From Hydrogenophaga sp. RAC07 (lineage in GTDB: Bacteria > Pseudomonadota > Gammaproteobacteria > Burkholderiales > Burkholderiaceae_C), in assembly GCF_001713375.1 (NCBI RefSeq), contig NZ_CP016449.1, forward strand, positions 1,612,001 to 1,676,000: DNA of 64,000 nt, read 5' to 3'. The notes beneath the pieces were generated by a model. The model was not told where the DNA came from and searched no databases. It saw only the letters and a program-made list of their open reading frames with translations. Positions within the stretch are counted from its first letter, which is position 1; every line of letters starts with the position of its first letter. Of this stretch, positions 36,439 to 49,386 are shown piece by piece. Position numbers and translations under genes: made by a program.

Positions 36439-37122
36439 ATGGGCATGAAAGTCAAAACCCAGAGCAAAAAGGTCAACAAGGCCTGGCTCAACCAGCACGT
36501 GAACGACCCGTACGTTCGCCTGGCCAAAAAAGACGGCTACCGTGCGCGCGCTGCCTACAAGCTCAAGGAACTCGACGAAACCCTGGGATTGATCCGCCCG
36601 GGTGACTGCGTGGTCGACCTCGGCTCGGCACCCGGCGCCTGGAGCCAGTACGCGCGCCGCCGGCTCAGCCCGCAGGGCGCGGCCGTGGGTGAACTGCACG
36701 GCACCATCATTGCGCTGGACATGCTGCCCATGGAAGACGTGGAAGGTGTGCATTTCATCCTGGGCGACTTCCGCGAAGCCGCGGTGCTGGAAGAACTGGA
36801 GAAATCCCTGACCGACCGCGGTGTTCACCAGGTTGATGTGGTCATCTCAGACATGGCGCCCAACCTCTCGGGCATCGGCATGACCGACGCCGCCCGCATC
36901 ACGGATCTGGTCGAGCTGGCGGTGGATTTTTCGATCAAGCACCTCAAGATCGACGGCGCGCTGGTGGTCAAACTCTTCCACGGTGGCGCCTATGACCCCA
37001 TGGTCGCCCTGTTTCGCCAGACTTTTCGCACGGTGAAGGCGGTCAAACCCAAGGCGTCGCGCGACAAATCGTCTGAAACCTTTCTGGTCGGCATGGGTCT
37101 CAAATCCACAGTACGGGGCTGA
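36439..37122 (+). CDS. rlmE: 23S rRNA (uridine2552-2'-O)-methyltransferase RlmE
   Basis: A 227-residue SAM-dependent enzyme (FtsJ/RrmJ) methylating U2552 in the 50S A-loop. It shows the SAM motif VVDLGSAPGAWSQYA, the catalytic residues in SDMAPNLSG and VVKLFHGG, and the N-terminal Lys (RARAAYKLKELDE). A second in-frame ATG at 36445 is possible. ftsH follows in the classical ftsJ-ftsH order. Confidence 0.96.
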   Translation: MGMKVKTQSKKVNKAWLNQHVNDPYVRLAKKDGYRARAAYKLKELDETLGLIRPGDCVVDLGSAPGAWSQYARRRLSPQGAAVGELHGTIIALDMLPMEDVEGVHFILGDFREAAVLEELEKSLTDRGVHQVDVVISDMAPNLSGIGMTDAARITDLVELAVDFSIKHLKIDGALVVKLFHGGAYDPMVALFRQTFRTVKAVKPKASRDKSSETFLVGMGLKSTVRG

Positions 37123-37203
37123 GTACGGCGCCTCGTGGCCCGCCATAGGCAAAAGCCAACCCTTCCATTGACACAGCCTCGTCACCTGCATGAGGCACCG
37201 GCG

Positions 37204-37231
37204 CTTGAAAGTCCTAGAATGACTCCCACAT
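37204..37231 (+). promoter_or_regulatory. Likely sigma-32 heat-shock promoter of ftsH
   Basis: CTTGAAA at 37204-37210 and CCCACAT at 37225-37231, 14 bases apart, match the sigma-32 pattern CTTGAAA-N13-17-CCCCATNT closely. It lies 37 bases upstream of the ftsH start; ftsH is a heat-shock gene in many proteobacteria. Confidence 0.6.
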
Positions 37232-37267
37232 GCGCATAACCGCCAATACCGACTCCAGGAGCTGCAC

Positions 37268-39187
<1,920 letters not shown>

Positions 39188-39213
39188 GCGGCCCGGGGTT
39201 TCCAACCAGACAC

Positions 39214-39231
39214 ACGGGGCTTCGGCCCCGT
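39214..39231 (+). terminator. Hairpin after ftsH, weak U-tract
   Basis: ACGGGGC-TTCG-GCCCCGT with a UUCG tetraloop, 27 bases past the ftsH stop, followed by TGTCGTTTCC. The strong stem and poor T-run suggest partial termination, so folP may still receive read-through. Confidence 0.6.
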
Positions 39232-39256
39232 TGTCGTTTCCGATTCGAACACCTTC

Positions 39257-40087
39257 ATGCACTGGCAGACCACCCGCTTCGACATCGACCTCGCCACCCC
39301 GCAGGTCATGGGCATCGTCAACGTGACGCCCGATTCCTTTTCCGACGGTGGTCAACACGCAGGCACCTCCGCAGCCCTCAAACACTGCGAGCAGCTCATT
39401 CGCGACGGCGCTCACCTGCTGGACATCGGCGGTGAGTCCACCCGACCCGGCAGTCCGGCCGTGCCGCTGGATGAAGAACTTGCGCGGGTGTTGCCTTTGG
39501 TCCGCGAGGCGGTGAAGCTGGGTGTGCCGGTCTCGGTGGACACCTACAAGCCCGAGGTGATGCAAGCCGTGCTCGACGCAGGGGCCGACATCGTCAACGA
39601 CATCTGGGCGCTGCGCCGTGGCCACGCGCTGGACGTGGTGGCGGCGCATCCGCGCTGTGGTGTGTGCCTGATGCACATGCACCGCGACCCGCAGACCATG
39701 CAGGTGGCACCGATGGAGGGCGACGTGTTGCCGGCGGTGGCCGATTTCCTTCGCGGGCGGGCTGACGCACTCACGGCACGCGGCATCGCTCATGAGCGCA
39801 TCGTGCTCGACGCCGGCGTGGGTTTTGGCAAGACCGTGGCGCAGAATTTCAGCCTGCTGGCGCGCCAGAGCGAGTTGATGGCCCTGGGCTGGCCCATGCT
39901 GGCGGGGTGGTCGCGCAAATCGTCGTTGGGCGCCGTCACGGGGCGCGAAGTGCCTGCCGATCGGGTGGCCGCCAGCGTCGCCGCGGCCTTGCTGTCGGTG
40001 GAGCGCGGCGCGCGCGTGGTGCGTGTGCACGACGTGCGTGAAACAGTGGACGCCTTGAGGATCTGGCAAGCCATCCAGCCCGCGTGA
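39257..40087 (+). CDS. folP: Dihydropteroate synthase
   Basis: A 276-residue folate-pathway enzyme joining para-aminobenzoate to dihydropterin pyrophosphate. It shows MGIVNVTPDSFSDGG, GGESTRPGSPAV, DAGVGFGKT and GWSRKSSLG, all standard. The ftsH-folP-glmM order is conserved in proteobacteria. Confidence 0.97.
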   Translation: MHWQTTRFDIDLATPQVMGIVNVTPDSFSDGGQHAGTSAALKHCEQLIRDGAHLLDIGGESTRPGSPAVPLDEELARVLPLVREAVKLGVPVSVDTYKPEVMQAVLDAGADIVNDIWALRRGHALDVVAAHPRCGVCLMHMHRDPQTMQVAPMEGDVLPAVADFLRGRADALTARGIAHERIVLDAGVGFGKTVAQNFSLLARQSELMALGWPMLAGWSRKSSLGAVTGREVPADRVAASVAAALLSVERGARVVRVHDVRETVDALRIWQAIQPA

Positions 40088-40190
40088 GCGTGTCGCCGCC
40101 CCGCGATAATCCAACCCGGTCCTCGCGTTGCGCCACCCGTTGACGCGGCGCCAGCAGGCTCCCCACACAGAACAACACAGAGGACACCCC

Positions 40191-41534
40191 ATGCCCCGCA
40201 AATTCTTTGGCACCGACGGCATCCGCGGCACGGTCGGCCAGGCCCCCATCACCCCCGACTTCGTCTTGCGCCTGGCGCACGCCGTGGGCCGCGTGTTGCG
40301 CCGCACCGAGGCGCACCCCACGGTGCTCATCGGCAAGGACACCCGCATCTCCGGCTACATGCTGGAGGCCGCGCTCGAATCCGGCTTCAACTCGGCGGGT
40401 GTGGACGTGGTGCTGCTCGGCCCCGTGCCCACGCCGGCCGTGGCCTACCTCACGCGCGCCCAGCGCGCCAGCCTGGGCGTGGTGATCTCCGCCAGCCACA
40501 ACCCGTTTGCCGACAACGGCATCAAGTTTTTCAGCGCCCTGGGCACCAAACTGCCGGACGACTGGGAATACGCGGTGGAAGCCGCGCTGGACGAGCCACC
40601 GGTGTGGGCGGCGGCGGCCGATCTCGGCAAGTCGCGCCGTCTGGAAGACGCCGCCGGTCGTTACATCGAGTTCTGCAAGAGCACCTGCTCGCACAACCTC
40701 TCGCTCAAGGGCATGAAGATCGTGGTGGACGGCGCCAACGGCGCGGCCTACCAGATCGCACCCGCGGTGTTCCACGAGCTGGGCGCCGAGGTCATCAAGA
40801 TCGGGTGCACACCCGACGGCCTGAACATCAACCACGGCGTGGGCGCCACGCACCCGCAGGCCATGGTGGAAGCGGTGAAGGCGCACGGCGCGCACTACGG
40901 CATTGCGCTCGACGGCGACGCCGACCGCCTGCAGATGGTGGACGCCGACGGCCGCCTGTACAACGGCGACGAGCTGCTGTACCTGATCGTGGCCGACCGG
41001 CTGGCCCGCGACCACGACGTGCCTGGTGTGGTGGGCACGCTCATGACCAACATGGCGGTGGAGGTGGCGCTGAAAGCGCGTGGTGTGAAGTTCGTGCGCG
41101 CCAAGGTGGGCGACCGTTACGTGCTCGAAGAGCTGGAGAAACACGGCTGGATCCTGGGCGGCGAGGGCTCGGGCCACTTGCTGGTGCTGGACCGCCACAC
41201 CACCGGCGACGGCCTGGTGTCGGCCTTGCAGGTGTTGCACGCCTGCGTGGACAGCAGCAAGACCATGGCGCAGCAACTGGCCGACGTGACACTGTTCCCG
41301 CAGACGCTGATCAACGTGCGCCTGCAGCCCGGGCAGGACTGGAAGACCAACACCTTTCTCGCGCAACAGACACAGGCTGTGGAGGCTGAACTGGGTGACA
41401 GCGGCCGGGTGCTCATCCGCGCCAGCGGCACCGAGCCCTTGCTGCGCGTGATGGTCGAAGCGCGGGATCCCCAAAAGGCGCTGGATTGCGCCGAGCGGCT
41501 GGTGGCCGCTGTTCGTGCACAGGTGCCCGTGTGA
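40191..41534 (+). CDS. glmM: Phosphoglucosamine mutase
   Basis: A 447-residue enzyme that converts glucosamine-6-phosphate to glucosamine-1-phosphate for peptidoglycan and LPS. The phospho-Ser loop is [14 protein letters not shown] (about residue 100), the metal loop DGDADR, and the phosphate-binding loop [12 protein letters not shown]. The ATG at 40191 ([13 protein letters not shown]) is the standard start. Its stop overlaps the GTG start of the next gene. Confidence 0.97.
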   Translation: MPRKFFGTDGIRGTVGQAPITPDFVLRLAHAVGRVLRRTEAHPTVLIGKDTRISGYMLEAALESGFNSAGVDVVLLGPVPTPAVAYLTRAQRASLGVVISASHNPFADNGIKFFSALGTKLPDDWEYAVEAALDEPPVWAAAADLGKSRRLEDAAGRYIEFCKSTCSHNLSLKGMKIVVDGANGAAYQIAPAVFHELGAEVIKIGCTPDGLNINHGVGATHPQAMVEAVKAHGAHYGIALDGDADRLQMVDADGRLYNGDELLYLIVADRLARDHDVPGVVGTLMTNMAVEVALKARGVKFVRAKVGDRYVLEELEKHGWILGGEGSGHLLVLDRHTTGDGLVSALQVLHACVDSSKTMAQQLADVTLFPQTLINVRLQPGQDWKTNTFLAQQTQAVEAELGDSGRVLIRASGTEPLLRVMVEARDPQKALDCAERLVAAVRAQVPV

Positions 41535-42019
41535 GCGCCGTGACCACCGTTCGCGCCGACTACGCCGATCCCGCACACGCGGCGGCTCTGGTGCTGCTGC
41601 TCGACGCGTACGCCAGCGACCCGGCCGGGGGTGGCGAGGGCCTGTCGGACTTTGCCAAGGAAAGCCTCGTGCGCGAACTCGCCGCGCGGCCGCAGGCCTA
41701 CAGCGTGCTGGCCTTCGACGGCGCGCAGCCGGTGGGTCTGGTGAACTGCATCGAAGGTTTCTCCACCTTCGCCTGCAAGCCGCTGGTGAACGTGCACGAC
41801 GTGGCGGTGCTCGCCAGCCACCGCGGGCGTGGCATTGCCGAGCAGATGCTGGCGCTCGCCGAAGCGATTGCCGTCGAGCGTGGCGCGGTCAAGATGACGC
41901 TGGAAGTGCTTTCGGGCAACCATCCCGCTGTGCGGCTGTACGAGCGCATTGGCTATGCGGGTTACCAGCTGGACCCGGCGATGGGCTCCGCCCGGTTCTT
42001 CCAGAAGTGGTTGAGCTGA
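41531..42019 (+). CDS. GNAT-family N-acetyltransferase
   Basis: A 162-residue single-domain GNAT with the acetyl-CoA loop [15 protein letters not shown] and the C-terminal [16 protein letters not shown]. The start is taken as GTG at 41531, which overlaps the glmM stop (GTGA) and gives a normal domain. Substrate unknown. Convergent with the gene at 42027. Confidence 0.88.
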   Translation: MSAVTTVRADYADPAHAAALVLLLDAYASDPAGGGEGLSDFAKESLVRELAARPQAYSVLAFDGAQPVGLVNCIEGFSTFACKPLVNVHDVAVLASHRGRGIAEQMLALAEAIAVERGAVKMTLEVLSGNHPAVRLYERIGYAGYQLDPAMGSARFFQKWLS

Positions 42020-42026
42020 ACCCGCT

Positions 42027-43229
42027 TCAGTAGAGCAGGAAGGGCGCGCGTTCCGCCGCCCAGGCCGCTTCGTCGGCGGCAGCCGCCGTCTCCAGCACCT
42101 CGGGCGCGGCGGTCACATCGTCCACCCATTCGCGCAGCAGCGGCCCGCCGTTGATGAGGTCGATCGCCAGGCGCTCGTGCTCGTACTCGTAGGCGAAATC
42201 GCGCCACAGCGGGTACTCGGGCGCCTGCAGGCGCAGCGCGCGAAACGCGAGGGACTGCAGCCGCCAGGGCTTGAAGGCCGCGTGGTCGTAGTGGGTCGGG
42301 TCTTCCACATGGATCTGCACACCGGCGCACAACTGCCCCTGGTGTTTGTGGAAGGTCGGCTCGAAGAAACACGGCCGCAGCACGCAGCCCAGCAGCCACT
42401 GCGGCGCGATGCGGCGCATGTCGGCCAGCAGGCGCGGCACGTCGATGCCCGGCGCACCAAACAGCTCGAGCGCACGTGTGGTGCCACGGCCTTCGGAGAG
42501 CGTCGTCCCCTCCAGCATCACCGTGCCGGCGTAGGCGCGCGCCATGCTCAGGTTAGCGGCGTTCGGGCTGGGGTTGATCCAGCTGCGCTCGGTGGGCCAG
42601 CCAAAGCCGGGGGCGGCCTCCGGCTCCCAGCCCGTCATGGTGATCACGCGGTAGTCCACGCGCAGGCCCAGCGTGGCGATGAACCAGTGGCCGAGTTCGC
42701 CCATGGTCATGCCGTGGCGCATGGGCATGGGGCCGGCGCCCACAAAACTTTCCCAGCCTTCGCGCAGCGTGAGTCCCTCAATGGGCCGGCCGGCCGGGTT
42801 GGGCCGGTCCAGCACCCACACCGCCTTGCCGTGTTGCGCCGCGGCTTCCAGCACGTAGCGCAGCGTGGTGATGAAGGTGTAGATGCGGCAGCCCAGGTCT
42901 TGCAGGTCGACCAGCAGCACGTCGAAGCTGGCCATCATCGCGTCGGTCGGTCGGCGCACTTCACCGTAGAGGCTGTACACCGGGATGCCCAGTGTCGGGT
43001 CGAGGTAGTCGGGCGACTCGACCATGTTGTCCTGCTTGTCGCCACGCAGACCGTGTTGCGGCCCGAAGGCGGCGCTCAGCGTCACGTCGGGCAGGGCGGC
43101 CAGCGCGTCGAGTGCGTGTGTGAGGTCGCGCGTCACCGAGGCCGGGTGGGCCAGCAAGGCCACGCGCTGGCCTTTGAGCGGCGCGCGAATGGCGGGGTCT
43201 TGCAGGAAACGATCGAGGCCGAATTGCAT
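42027..43229 (-). CDS. DUF1343 protein, NamZ-type exo-N-acetylmuramidase
   Basis: A 400-residue protein (MQFGLDRFLQDPAIRAPLKG) of the DUF1343/GH171 family, whose characterised member NamZ removes terminal N-acetylmuramic acid from peptidoglycan fragments. The motifs are FGPQHGLRGDKQDNM, SLYGEVRRPT, LLVDLQDLGCRIYTFI and EGRGTTRALELFGAPG. No signal peptide is seen at the chosen ATG (43229); a longer frame upstream is shadow. A role in cell-wall recycling is likely. Confidence 0.88.
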   Translation of the reverse strand: MQFGLDRFLQDPAIRAPLKGQRVALLAHPASVTRDLTHALDALAALPDVTLSAAFGPQHGLRGDKQDNMVESPDYLDPTLGIPVYSLYGEVRRPTDAMMASFDVLLVDLQDLGCRIYTFITTLRYVLEAAAQHGKAVWVLDRPNPAGRPIEGLTLREGWESFVGAGPMPMRHGMTMGELGHWFIATLGLRVDYRVITMTGWEPEAAPGFGWPTERSWINPSPNAANLSMARAYAGTVMLEGTTLSEGRGTTRALELFGAPGIDVPRLLADMRRIAPQWLLGCVLRPCFFEPTFHKHQGQLCAGVQIHVEDPTHYDHAAFKPWRLQSLAFRALRLQAPEYPLWRDFAYEYEHERLAIDLINGGPLLREWVDDVTAAPEVLETAAAADEAAWAAERAPFLLY

Positions 43230-43234
43230 GGCGG

Positions 43235-43801
43235 TCAGTTCGCGGGCAGGGCCAGGCGCAGCGAGTGCCCGGCGGGGTGGTGGAAATCGGGGCGGGCTTG
43301 CGGGTGCTGCAGCGCCCAGTAGCTCAGGCGCCCGTCGTGTTCTTCGATCACAGCGCACAGCGCCAGTGCAAGGTGTTGGGCGGGCGAGGGCAGGGCAGCC
43401 AGTGGCAGGTGCACGTCCAGCGTGAGACACGTCGGTGTGATGGCGAATTGCATCGCAGGCGCGGGCAGGTCGGGTGCGGGCGAGGTGTCGCGTTGCCGCT
43501 CGCCGGCAAAGCGGTAGCCCGCCCACTGGCCCGAGGGCGAGAAGTTGAATTCGCGGTAGGCCGCATCTCCCTCGGCTGCCACAAAGGCTTCGAGGCAGGT
43601 GTGCTGCCACAGGCCATCGGCCTGTCCGGGCGTGGTGGCGGAGGGGATGCGCAGTCCGGCAATGTCGCCGCTCAGCGCGTACACCAGGCGCAAGCCCATG
43701 CGGGTCGGGCTCACGGTCGCCTTCAATTCCCACGGCGCAGACGCCGGTGTGGCCGGGTGGCAGGTGAGGTCGACGGTCAAGGAGGGCTGGTGGGAAGTCA
43801 C
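43235..43801 (-). CDS. DOMON-like domain protein
   Basis: A 188-residue protein starting at GTG (43801), with the DOMON-like beta-sandwich pattern found in short proteobacterial proteins (GLWQHTCLEAFVAAEGDAAY, WAGYRFAGERQ, YWALQHPQARPDFHHP). It ends 5 bases before the NamZ-type gene starts and probably forms an operon with it. The function is unknown; a carbohydrate- or haem-binding role would be a guess. Confidence 0.8.
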   Translation of the reverse strand: MTSHQPSLTVDLTCHPATPASAPWELKATVSPTRMGLRLVYALSGDIAGLRIPSATTPGQADGLWQHTCLEAFVAAEGDAAYREFNFSPSGQWAGYRFAGERQRDTSPAPDLPAPAMQFAITPTCLTLDVHLPLAALPSPAQHLALALCAVIEEHDGRLSYWALQHPQARPDFHHPAGHSLRLALPAN

Positions 43802-43815
43802 AGCGCCGTATTGTC

Positions 43816-44852
<1,037 letters not shown>

Positions 44853-44853
<1 letters not shown>

Positions 44854-45353
44854 CAGGCTTTGACCTGGCCGATGCCGGCGAGCTCTTTTTTCAGCGCCAG
44901 CTTGTCGAGTTTGTCGATGGGCAGCACGGTGAGCAGCGCGATGCGCCGGTTCATCACGATGAAACAGTCGTTGAACGCGCGCTGGATGACCTCGTTGCTG
45001 CCCCTGACCGCGGCGGGATCTTCAACACCCCAGTGGGCCGACATGGGCTGGCCGGGCCAGATGGGGCAGACCTCACCGGCGGCCTTGTTGCACACGGTCA
45101 GCACAAAGTCCATGCGCGGCGCATCGATCGCCGCAAATTCGTCCCAGTTCTTGCTGCGCAAGCCGGTGGTCTTGAAGCGGTTGCGCTCCAGCAGTTCGAT
45201 GGCGTGCGGATTGACCTCGCCTGTGGGGTGGCTGCCCGCGCTCCAGGCGCGAAAGCGGCCCGCTCCCATCTGGTTGAGGATGGCCTCGGCCATGATGCTG
45301 CGCGCCGAATTGCCGGTGCAGATGAACAGGACGTTGTAGGTGGACATGGTCAT
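44853..45353 (-). CDS. arsC: Arsenate reductase (low-molecular-weight phosphatase/thioredoxin type)
   Basis: A 166-residue enzyme with the P-loop CTGNSARS near the N-terminus and [16 protein letters not shown] holding the additional Cys residues that relay electrons. It reduces arsenate to arsenite. The ATG at 45353 is preferred, with AAAGG 9 bases upstream, although a second ATG at 45347 is also possible. It follows arsR by 10 bases. Confidence 0.94.
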
Positions 45354-45363
45354 GGAAAGCCTT

Positions 45364-45693
45364 TCAACAGGCGGTGCAGACAGGAACAGAGGCTGTGACT
45401 TCGCAGGGCTCACCCTGGCAGCAATGGGCGGTGAGGAACTGCAGCAAATCGTTCATGGCACCGAACTCGGCGCGGTAGATCAGGTGGCGGCCATCGCGCT
45501 CCTGCGACACCAACCCGGCGTGGCTGAGTTCCTTGAGGTGAAACGACAGTGCCGTGCTGGCCACACCGAGCGATTCGCTGAGCTGACCCGGCGTGAGGCC
45601 CTGGGGGCCCTGCGCCACGAGCGCGCGGAAGATGCGCAGGCGCGTCTCTTGCGCCAGGGCACCAAGGGATTTGACGGCGAGGGTTTCGTCCAT
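45364..45693 (-). CDS. arsR: ArsR-family arsenic-responsive repressor
   Basis: A 109-residue winged-helix repressor (LSESLGVASTALSFHLKELSHAG is the recognition region, cited in part as ASTALSFHLKEL). It lacks the classical E. coli CVC site; instead Cys occur at the end (C91, C92, C97, C106, C109), typical of the C-terminal As(III)-binding subtype. It probably binds the ATTCAA-N6-TTGAA palindromes at 48030-48047 and 49387-49404. Confidence 0.93.
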   Translation of the reverse strand: MDETLAVKSLGALAQETRLRIFRALVAQGPQGLTPGQLSESLGVASTALSFHLKELSHAGLVSQERDGRHLIYRAEFGAMNDLLQFLTAHCCQGEPCEVTASVPVCTAC

Positions 45694-45703
45694 GGGTTCT
45701 CCT

Positions 45704-46942
45704 TCAGGCGGTGGTGTGTTGCAGGGTGGCTTGGGTGGGCAGCTTGAGCGTGGCCAGCCAGCAAACGATCAACATGAGGGCCGAGCCCAGCAAGGCATAG
45801 AGCAACCCGCCCCACTGGTAGAGCAGGCCCGAGAGCAGCGTGCCGCTGAATCGGCCCAGTGCGTTGGCGGCGTAGTAAAAGCCCACGTCTTCGGCCGCTT
45901 TCTCCGAGCCGGCGTAGGCCAGCACCAGGTAGGAGTGCACGGACGAGTTCACCGCGAACGCAAAGCCGAAAACGCCCAACCCGCCCACCACCACCCAGGG
46001 CAGGTGCGGCACTTTCAGCGCCACGGCTGCAGCCAGGCCGATGGGGACCAAGGCCAGCAGGGCCGACCAGAGCCGCGCGGCCGGCACCTCGGTGCTCAGT
46101 CCGTCGGTGCTGCGTTTGACGAACGCCGGTGCCATGGCCTGCACCGCGCCGTAGCCGATGGTCCAGGCGGCCAGAAACGTGCCGACCATGGTGAAGGTCC
46201 AGCCCTGTGAATACAGGTACACCGGCACGCCCACCACAAACCACACGTCGCGCGCACCGAACAGCACCACGCGTGCTGCGGCCAGCACGTTCACCCCGGT
46301 GTTCTTCGCAAACAGTTCCCTGGCCGATTTCGACGCCTTGCTCTTGCCCATCATCTGCGGCAGCGCGCTCACCACGCCCACCAGCACGAGTGCCAGCAGC
46401 GCCGCCATGGCCCACAGCGCCTGCTGGAAACCCAGCGTCTGCAGCAGCAAACCACCCAGGAAGAAACCCACGCCCTTCATGGCGTTCTTGCTGCCGGTGA
46501 ACCACGCCACCCATTTGAAGAGCTGGCCCGAGCCCTGGTTCTTCGCCTGGTCGGCCGTGACCTTGATGGCCGATTTGCTCGCGGTCTTGGTGAGGTCCTT
46601 GGCCACACCGCAGATGCCTTGCGCCAGCACCACCCAGGCCACCGACATGGCCGCGCTCCAGGCGGGGTCGAGGAAAGACAGCACGGTGAAGCCGATGATC
46701 TGCGTGACCAGGCCGACGGTGAGCATGCGCGTGATGCCGTAGCGCGTGGCCAGCCAGCCGCCGACGAAGTTGGCCACGATGCCGGCGGCTTCGTACAGCA
46801 GAAACAGAAACGCCAGCGTGAACGGCGAGTAGCCCAGGCCGTAGAAGTGCAGCAGCACCAGCATGCGCAGCGCGCCGTCGGTGAGCGTGAACCCCCAATA
46901 GGCGGCGGTGACGATGGCGTAGTTGCGTTCGGCGGTGTTCAT
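45704..46942 (-). CDS. arsJ: ArsJ organoarsenical efflux MFS transporter
   Basis: A 412-residue, 12-helix MFS protein (MNTAERNYAIVTAAYWGFTL). ArsJ exports 1-arseno-3-phosphoglycerate, which breaks down to arsenate outside the cell. It directly follows its partner GAPDH (2-base gap), the diagnostic gene pair. The segment KGVGFFLGGLLLQTLGFQQA is as in the family. This route removes arsenate without reduction. Confidence 0.94.
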   Translation of the reverse strand: MNTAERNYAIVTAAYWGFTLTDGALRMLVLLHFYGLGYSPFTLAFLFLLYEAAGIVANFVGGWLATRYGITRMLTVGLVTQIIGFTVLSFLDPAWSAAMSVAWVVLAQGICGVAKDLTKTASKSAIKVTADQAKNQGSGQLFKWVAWFTGSKNAMKGVGFFLGGLLLQTLGFQQALWAMAALLALVLVGVVSALPQMMGKSKASKSARELFAKNTGVNVLAAARVVLFGARDVWFVVGVPVYLYSQGWTFTMVGTFLAAWTIGYGAVQAMAPAFVKRSTDGLSTEVPAARLWSALLALVPIGLAAAVALKVPHLPWVVVGGLGVFGFAFAVNSSVHSYLVLAYAGSEKAAEDVGFYYAANALGRFSGTLLSGLLYQWGGLLYALLGSALMLIVCWLATLKLPTQATLQHTTA

Positions 46943-46944
46943 CT

Positions 46945-47988
46945 TCAGATGCCAACCTTGTGCATGTGGCAGGCCAGGTCGACCATGCGGCAGGCGTAAC
47001 CCATCTCGTTGTCGTACCAGGCGTAGACCTTGAGCAGCGTGCCGTCGGTCACCATGGTGGAGGGCGCGTCCACGATGCTGGAGCGTGTGTCCCGCGCGTA
47101 GTCCACGCTGACCAGCGGGCGTGTCTCGTAGCCCAGGATGCCGGCCAGAGGCCCCTTCGCAGCGACTTCGAACAAAGCGTTCACCTCGTCCACCGTGGTC
47201 TCGCGCTGCAGCTCGAACACGCAGTCGGTCAGCGACGCATTGAGCGCCGGCACCCGCACCGCGTGGCCGTTGAGCTTGCCCTTGAGTTCGGGGTAGATCA
47301 GCGCGATGGCGGTGGCGCTGCCGGTGGTCGTGGGCGCCAGGCTCATGAGGGCGCTGCGGGCGCGGCGCAGGTCCTTGTGCGGTGCGTCCACCACCAGGTT
47401 GGTGTTGGTCGGGTTGTGCAGCGTGGTGATCTGGCCGTGGCGGATGCCGATGGCCTCATGCACCACCTTCACCACCGGCGCCAGGCAGTTGGTGGTGCAC
47501 GAGGCGGCGGTCACGATGCGGTCGCGCGCGGGTTCGTACAGCGTTTCGTTCACGCCCACCACGATGTTGAGCACGCCACCGGTCTTCACCGGTGCTGCCA
47601 CGATGACGCGTTTGGCGCCACGGTCCAGATGGCCCTGGATGGTCTCGGGCGTGAGGAACTTGCCGGTGCACTCCAGGACCAGGTCCACACCCAGGTCACC
47701 CCATGGGATATCGCCAGCGGTGGCGTGCGAACTGAACGACATGCGTTGCTGGTCGATGCGGATGGCGTCTTCGCCCTCGGCTTCGATGTCGGCCCGCCAC
47801 TTGCCTTGCACGCTGTCAAAGGCCAGCAGGTGGGCGGTGGCGGCGGCGCCGCCCTTCAACTCGTTGAGGTGCACCACCTGCAGCCGGTTGCCGGCGCGTG
47901 GGTCGGTGGTTTCGCGTTCGGCTGCGCCGAGGGCGGCGCGCAAAGCCAGGCGGCCGATGCGGCCCATGCCGTTGATGCCAACTTTCAT
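46945..47988 (-). CDS. gap: ArsJ-associated glyceraldehyde-3-phosphate dehydrogenase
   Basis: A 347-residue GAPDH: the NAD fold [19 protein letters not shown], the catalytic Cys in [13 protein letters not shown], and [13 protein letters not shown]. In ArsJ systems the enzyme uses arsenate in place of phosphate to make 1-arseno-3-phosphoglycerate. The ATG at 47988 fits the fold; the frame open to 48063 includes an operator and is not coding. It is the first gene of the ars operon, 42 bases after the operator. Confidence 0.93.
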   Translation of the reverse strand: MKVGINGMGRIGRLALRAALGAAERETTDPRAGNRLQVVHLNELKGGAAATAHLLAFDSVQGKWRADIEAEGEDAIRIDQQRMSFSSHATAGDIPWGDLGVDLVLECTGKFLTPETIQGHLDRGAKRVIVAAPVKTGGVLNIVVGVNETLYEPARDRIVTAASCTTNCLAPVVKVVHEAIGIRHGQITTLHNPTNTNLVVDAPHKDLRRARSALMSLAPTTTGSATAIALIYPELKGKLNGHAVRVPALNASLTDCVFELQRETTVDEVNALFEVAAKGPLAGILGYETRPLVSVDYARDTRSSIVDAPSTMVTDGTLLKVYAWYDNEMGYACRMVDLACHMHKVGI

Positions 47989-48029
47989 GCGGGAATGTCC
48001 TGTGGGAAAAGTGCGCGACGCGCTGGTTG

Positions 48030-48047
48030 ATTCAATCTGTATTGAAT
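48030..48047 (-). promoter_or_regulatory. ArsR operator-like palindrome before gap-arsJ-arsR-arsC-arsB
   Basis: ATTCAA-TCTGTA-TTGAAT is a perfect 6-base inverted repeat with a 6-base spacer, 42 bases upstream of the GAPDH start. It covers the stop codon of the gene upstream. The same motif stands at 49387-49404. The ArsR assignment is inferred from position and form. Confidence 0.65.
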
Positions 48048-49363
48048 TGTTGAAGGGCTTCATGACCGCTCTGTGACAGCGCTCTGGCCGGGTCGGGCAC
48101 CACCACCACCGGCGAGAAGCCGCCGCCCTCGGTGCGGAAGTTGGTGGTCTGCCCGGTCCAGGTGCGCGCGGCCAGCAGCTGCACCTGGCCCCGGTAGGCG
48201 TAGGCGCGAATGTCCAGCTTGAGCCGTTGTGTGCCGTCCTGTACCCGAACCAGCCGCTCGCTGGGCGGCACGAGTGCCTGGGCCACGTAGTCGCCCGCCA
48301 GGATCTCGCCCCACACGCGGCGGGTGAGCTTGTCGCCGCGGTAGGCCGCGCGCGCGCCGAAGCCGGCGGCTGGTTTGAAGAACAGGCTCCGGCGTCCGGC
48401 CCAGAGCGCGTCCGCGTTGTCGGCGCTTACCCGATGCGTGGCGGGCACCACAGCGCTCAGCAAGGCACGGTCTTGCTCGCTCACGCCCCAGCTTGCGAGC
48501 AGGTCGGCGTCGGACAGGGCAACGAGGTTGCGCTTGTCGGCGTACAGCGCGTGGGTGCGGGGGTTCGGTGTCAGCACCACCGCACCCGCCTCAAAGGCGA
48601 GCCGCAAGGCCTGGTGGGCCTCGTCCTGCAAGTAAAAGTCGGTGAGGCGGTTGTAGACCAGGTCCACCGCAGTTCCGGGCGGCAGGGCTGGGTGGTGCAG
48701 CGCGCCGGCGTGCCACTGCAGCTCGGCGGGGTCGGCCACCAGGGCCGTCAGGCCGTGGGAGGCAAAGAGTTCGCGGAACATGTCGAACTCGGGCGCGAGG
48801 TACTGCTGCGCGGGCGCGTCGTCCACGATGAGCACGGTGCGCAGGGGGGCATCGCCCCGCTGTGCCGTCCATTCGGCGCGGAACATGTCGGCAAACGCCG
48901 CATCGATCGCGCGCAGCGAACCCACCGGGTCAACCACTTCGCCCATGGCTTGGCAGCAGGCGCTGTGCGCGCGGGCCAGGGCCGCGTTGAGCAGTGCGCC
49001 CCCCGCGTTGCTGTTGATTTCAATCAGGCGCGGGCCGTGGTCGGTGAGGTGGAAGTCGTAACCCATGAACACGCCCGCCGGGCCGTGGTCCAGCGCGGCG
49101 ATCGCGGGTGCCCGGGCCAGCGCCTGCTGCTGCCAGGCGGGCAGGGCAATCACGCGTTCGATGGTTGTCACCGAATCCTGGATGCGCTGAGCCATGCCCG
49201 GGTCGATGAACACCGCAGTGGCCGAAAAGAGGTGCGGGTGGCTGACGCTCAGGCGCGCGGCCAGGCCGTCGAGCGCAGGGCCGGTTTCCAGCTGTTCCCG
49301 CAAGCGGGGCAGGGACAGCGTCTGGCAGGCGCAGCCCAGATTGAGTTGGTCGGCAAGGTTCAT
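48032..49363 (-). CDS. ATP-grasp-like protein of ars locus, function unknown
   Basis: A 443-residue soluble protein from the ATG at 49363; a TTG at 49384 would add 7 residues and run into the operator. An early Cys pair ([12 protein letters not shown]) and two motifs resemble glutathione-synthase/ATP-grasp enzymes: [19 protein letters not shown], cited as IEINSNAGG, and [17 protein letters not shown], which looks like the nucleotide-binding loop. No ATP-grasp family is firmly recognised. Two ArsR-type palindromes flank it, so it is probably arsenic-induced. A thiol or peptide ligase acting in arsenic protection is a hypothesis. Confidence 0.75.
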   Translation of the reverse strand: MNLADQLNLGCACQTLSLPRLREQLETGPALDGLAARLSVSHPHLFSATAVFIDPGMAQRIQDSVTTIERVIALPAWQQQALARAPAIAALDHGPAGVFMGYDFHLTDHGPRLIEINSNAGGALLNAALARAHSACCQAMGEVVDPVGSLRAIDAAFADMFRAEWTAQRGDAPLRTVLIVDDAPAQQYLAPEFDMFRELFASHGLTALVADPAELQWHAGALHHPALPPGTAVDLVYNRLTDFYLQDEAHQALRLAFEAGAVVLTPNPRTHALYADKRNLVALSDADLLASWGVSEQDRALLSAVVPATHRVSADNADALWAGRRSLFFKPAAGFGARAAYRGDKLTRRVWGEILAGDYVAQALVPPSERLVRVQDGTQRLKLDIRAYAYRGQVQLLAARTWTGQTTNFRTEGGGFSPVVVVPDPARALSQSGHEALQQFNTD

Positions 49364-49386
49364 GGCAGGGGTGGGGTGTGTCAAGG

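Noticed and set aside
49364..49384. TTG at 49384 as start of the ATP-grasp-like gene
   Set aside because: It would run translation initiation into the ArsR-type palindrome; the ATG at 49363 is adequate and leaves the operator in the leader.
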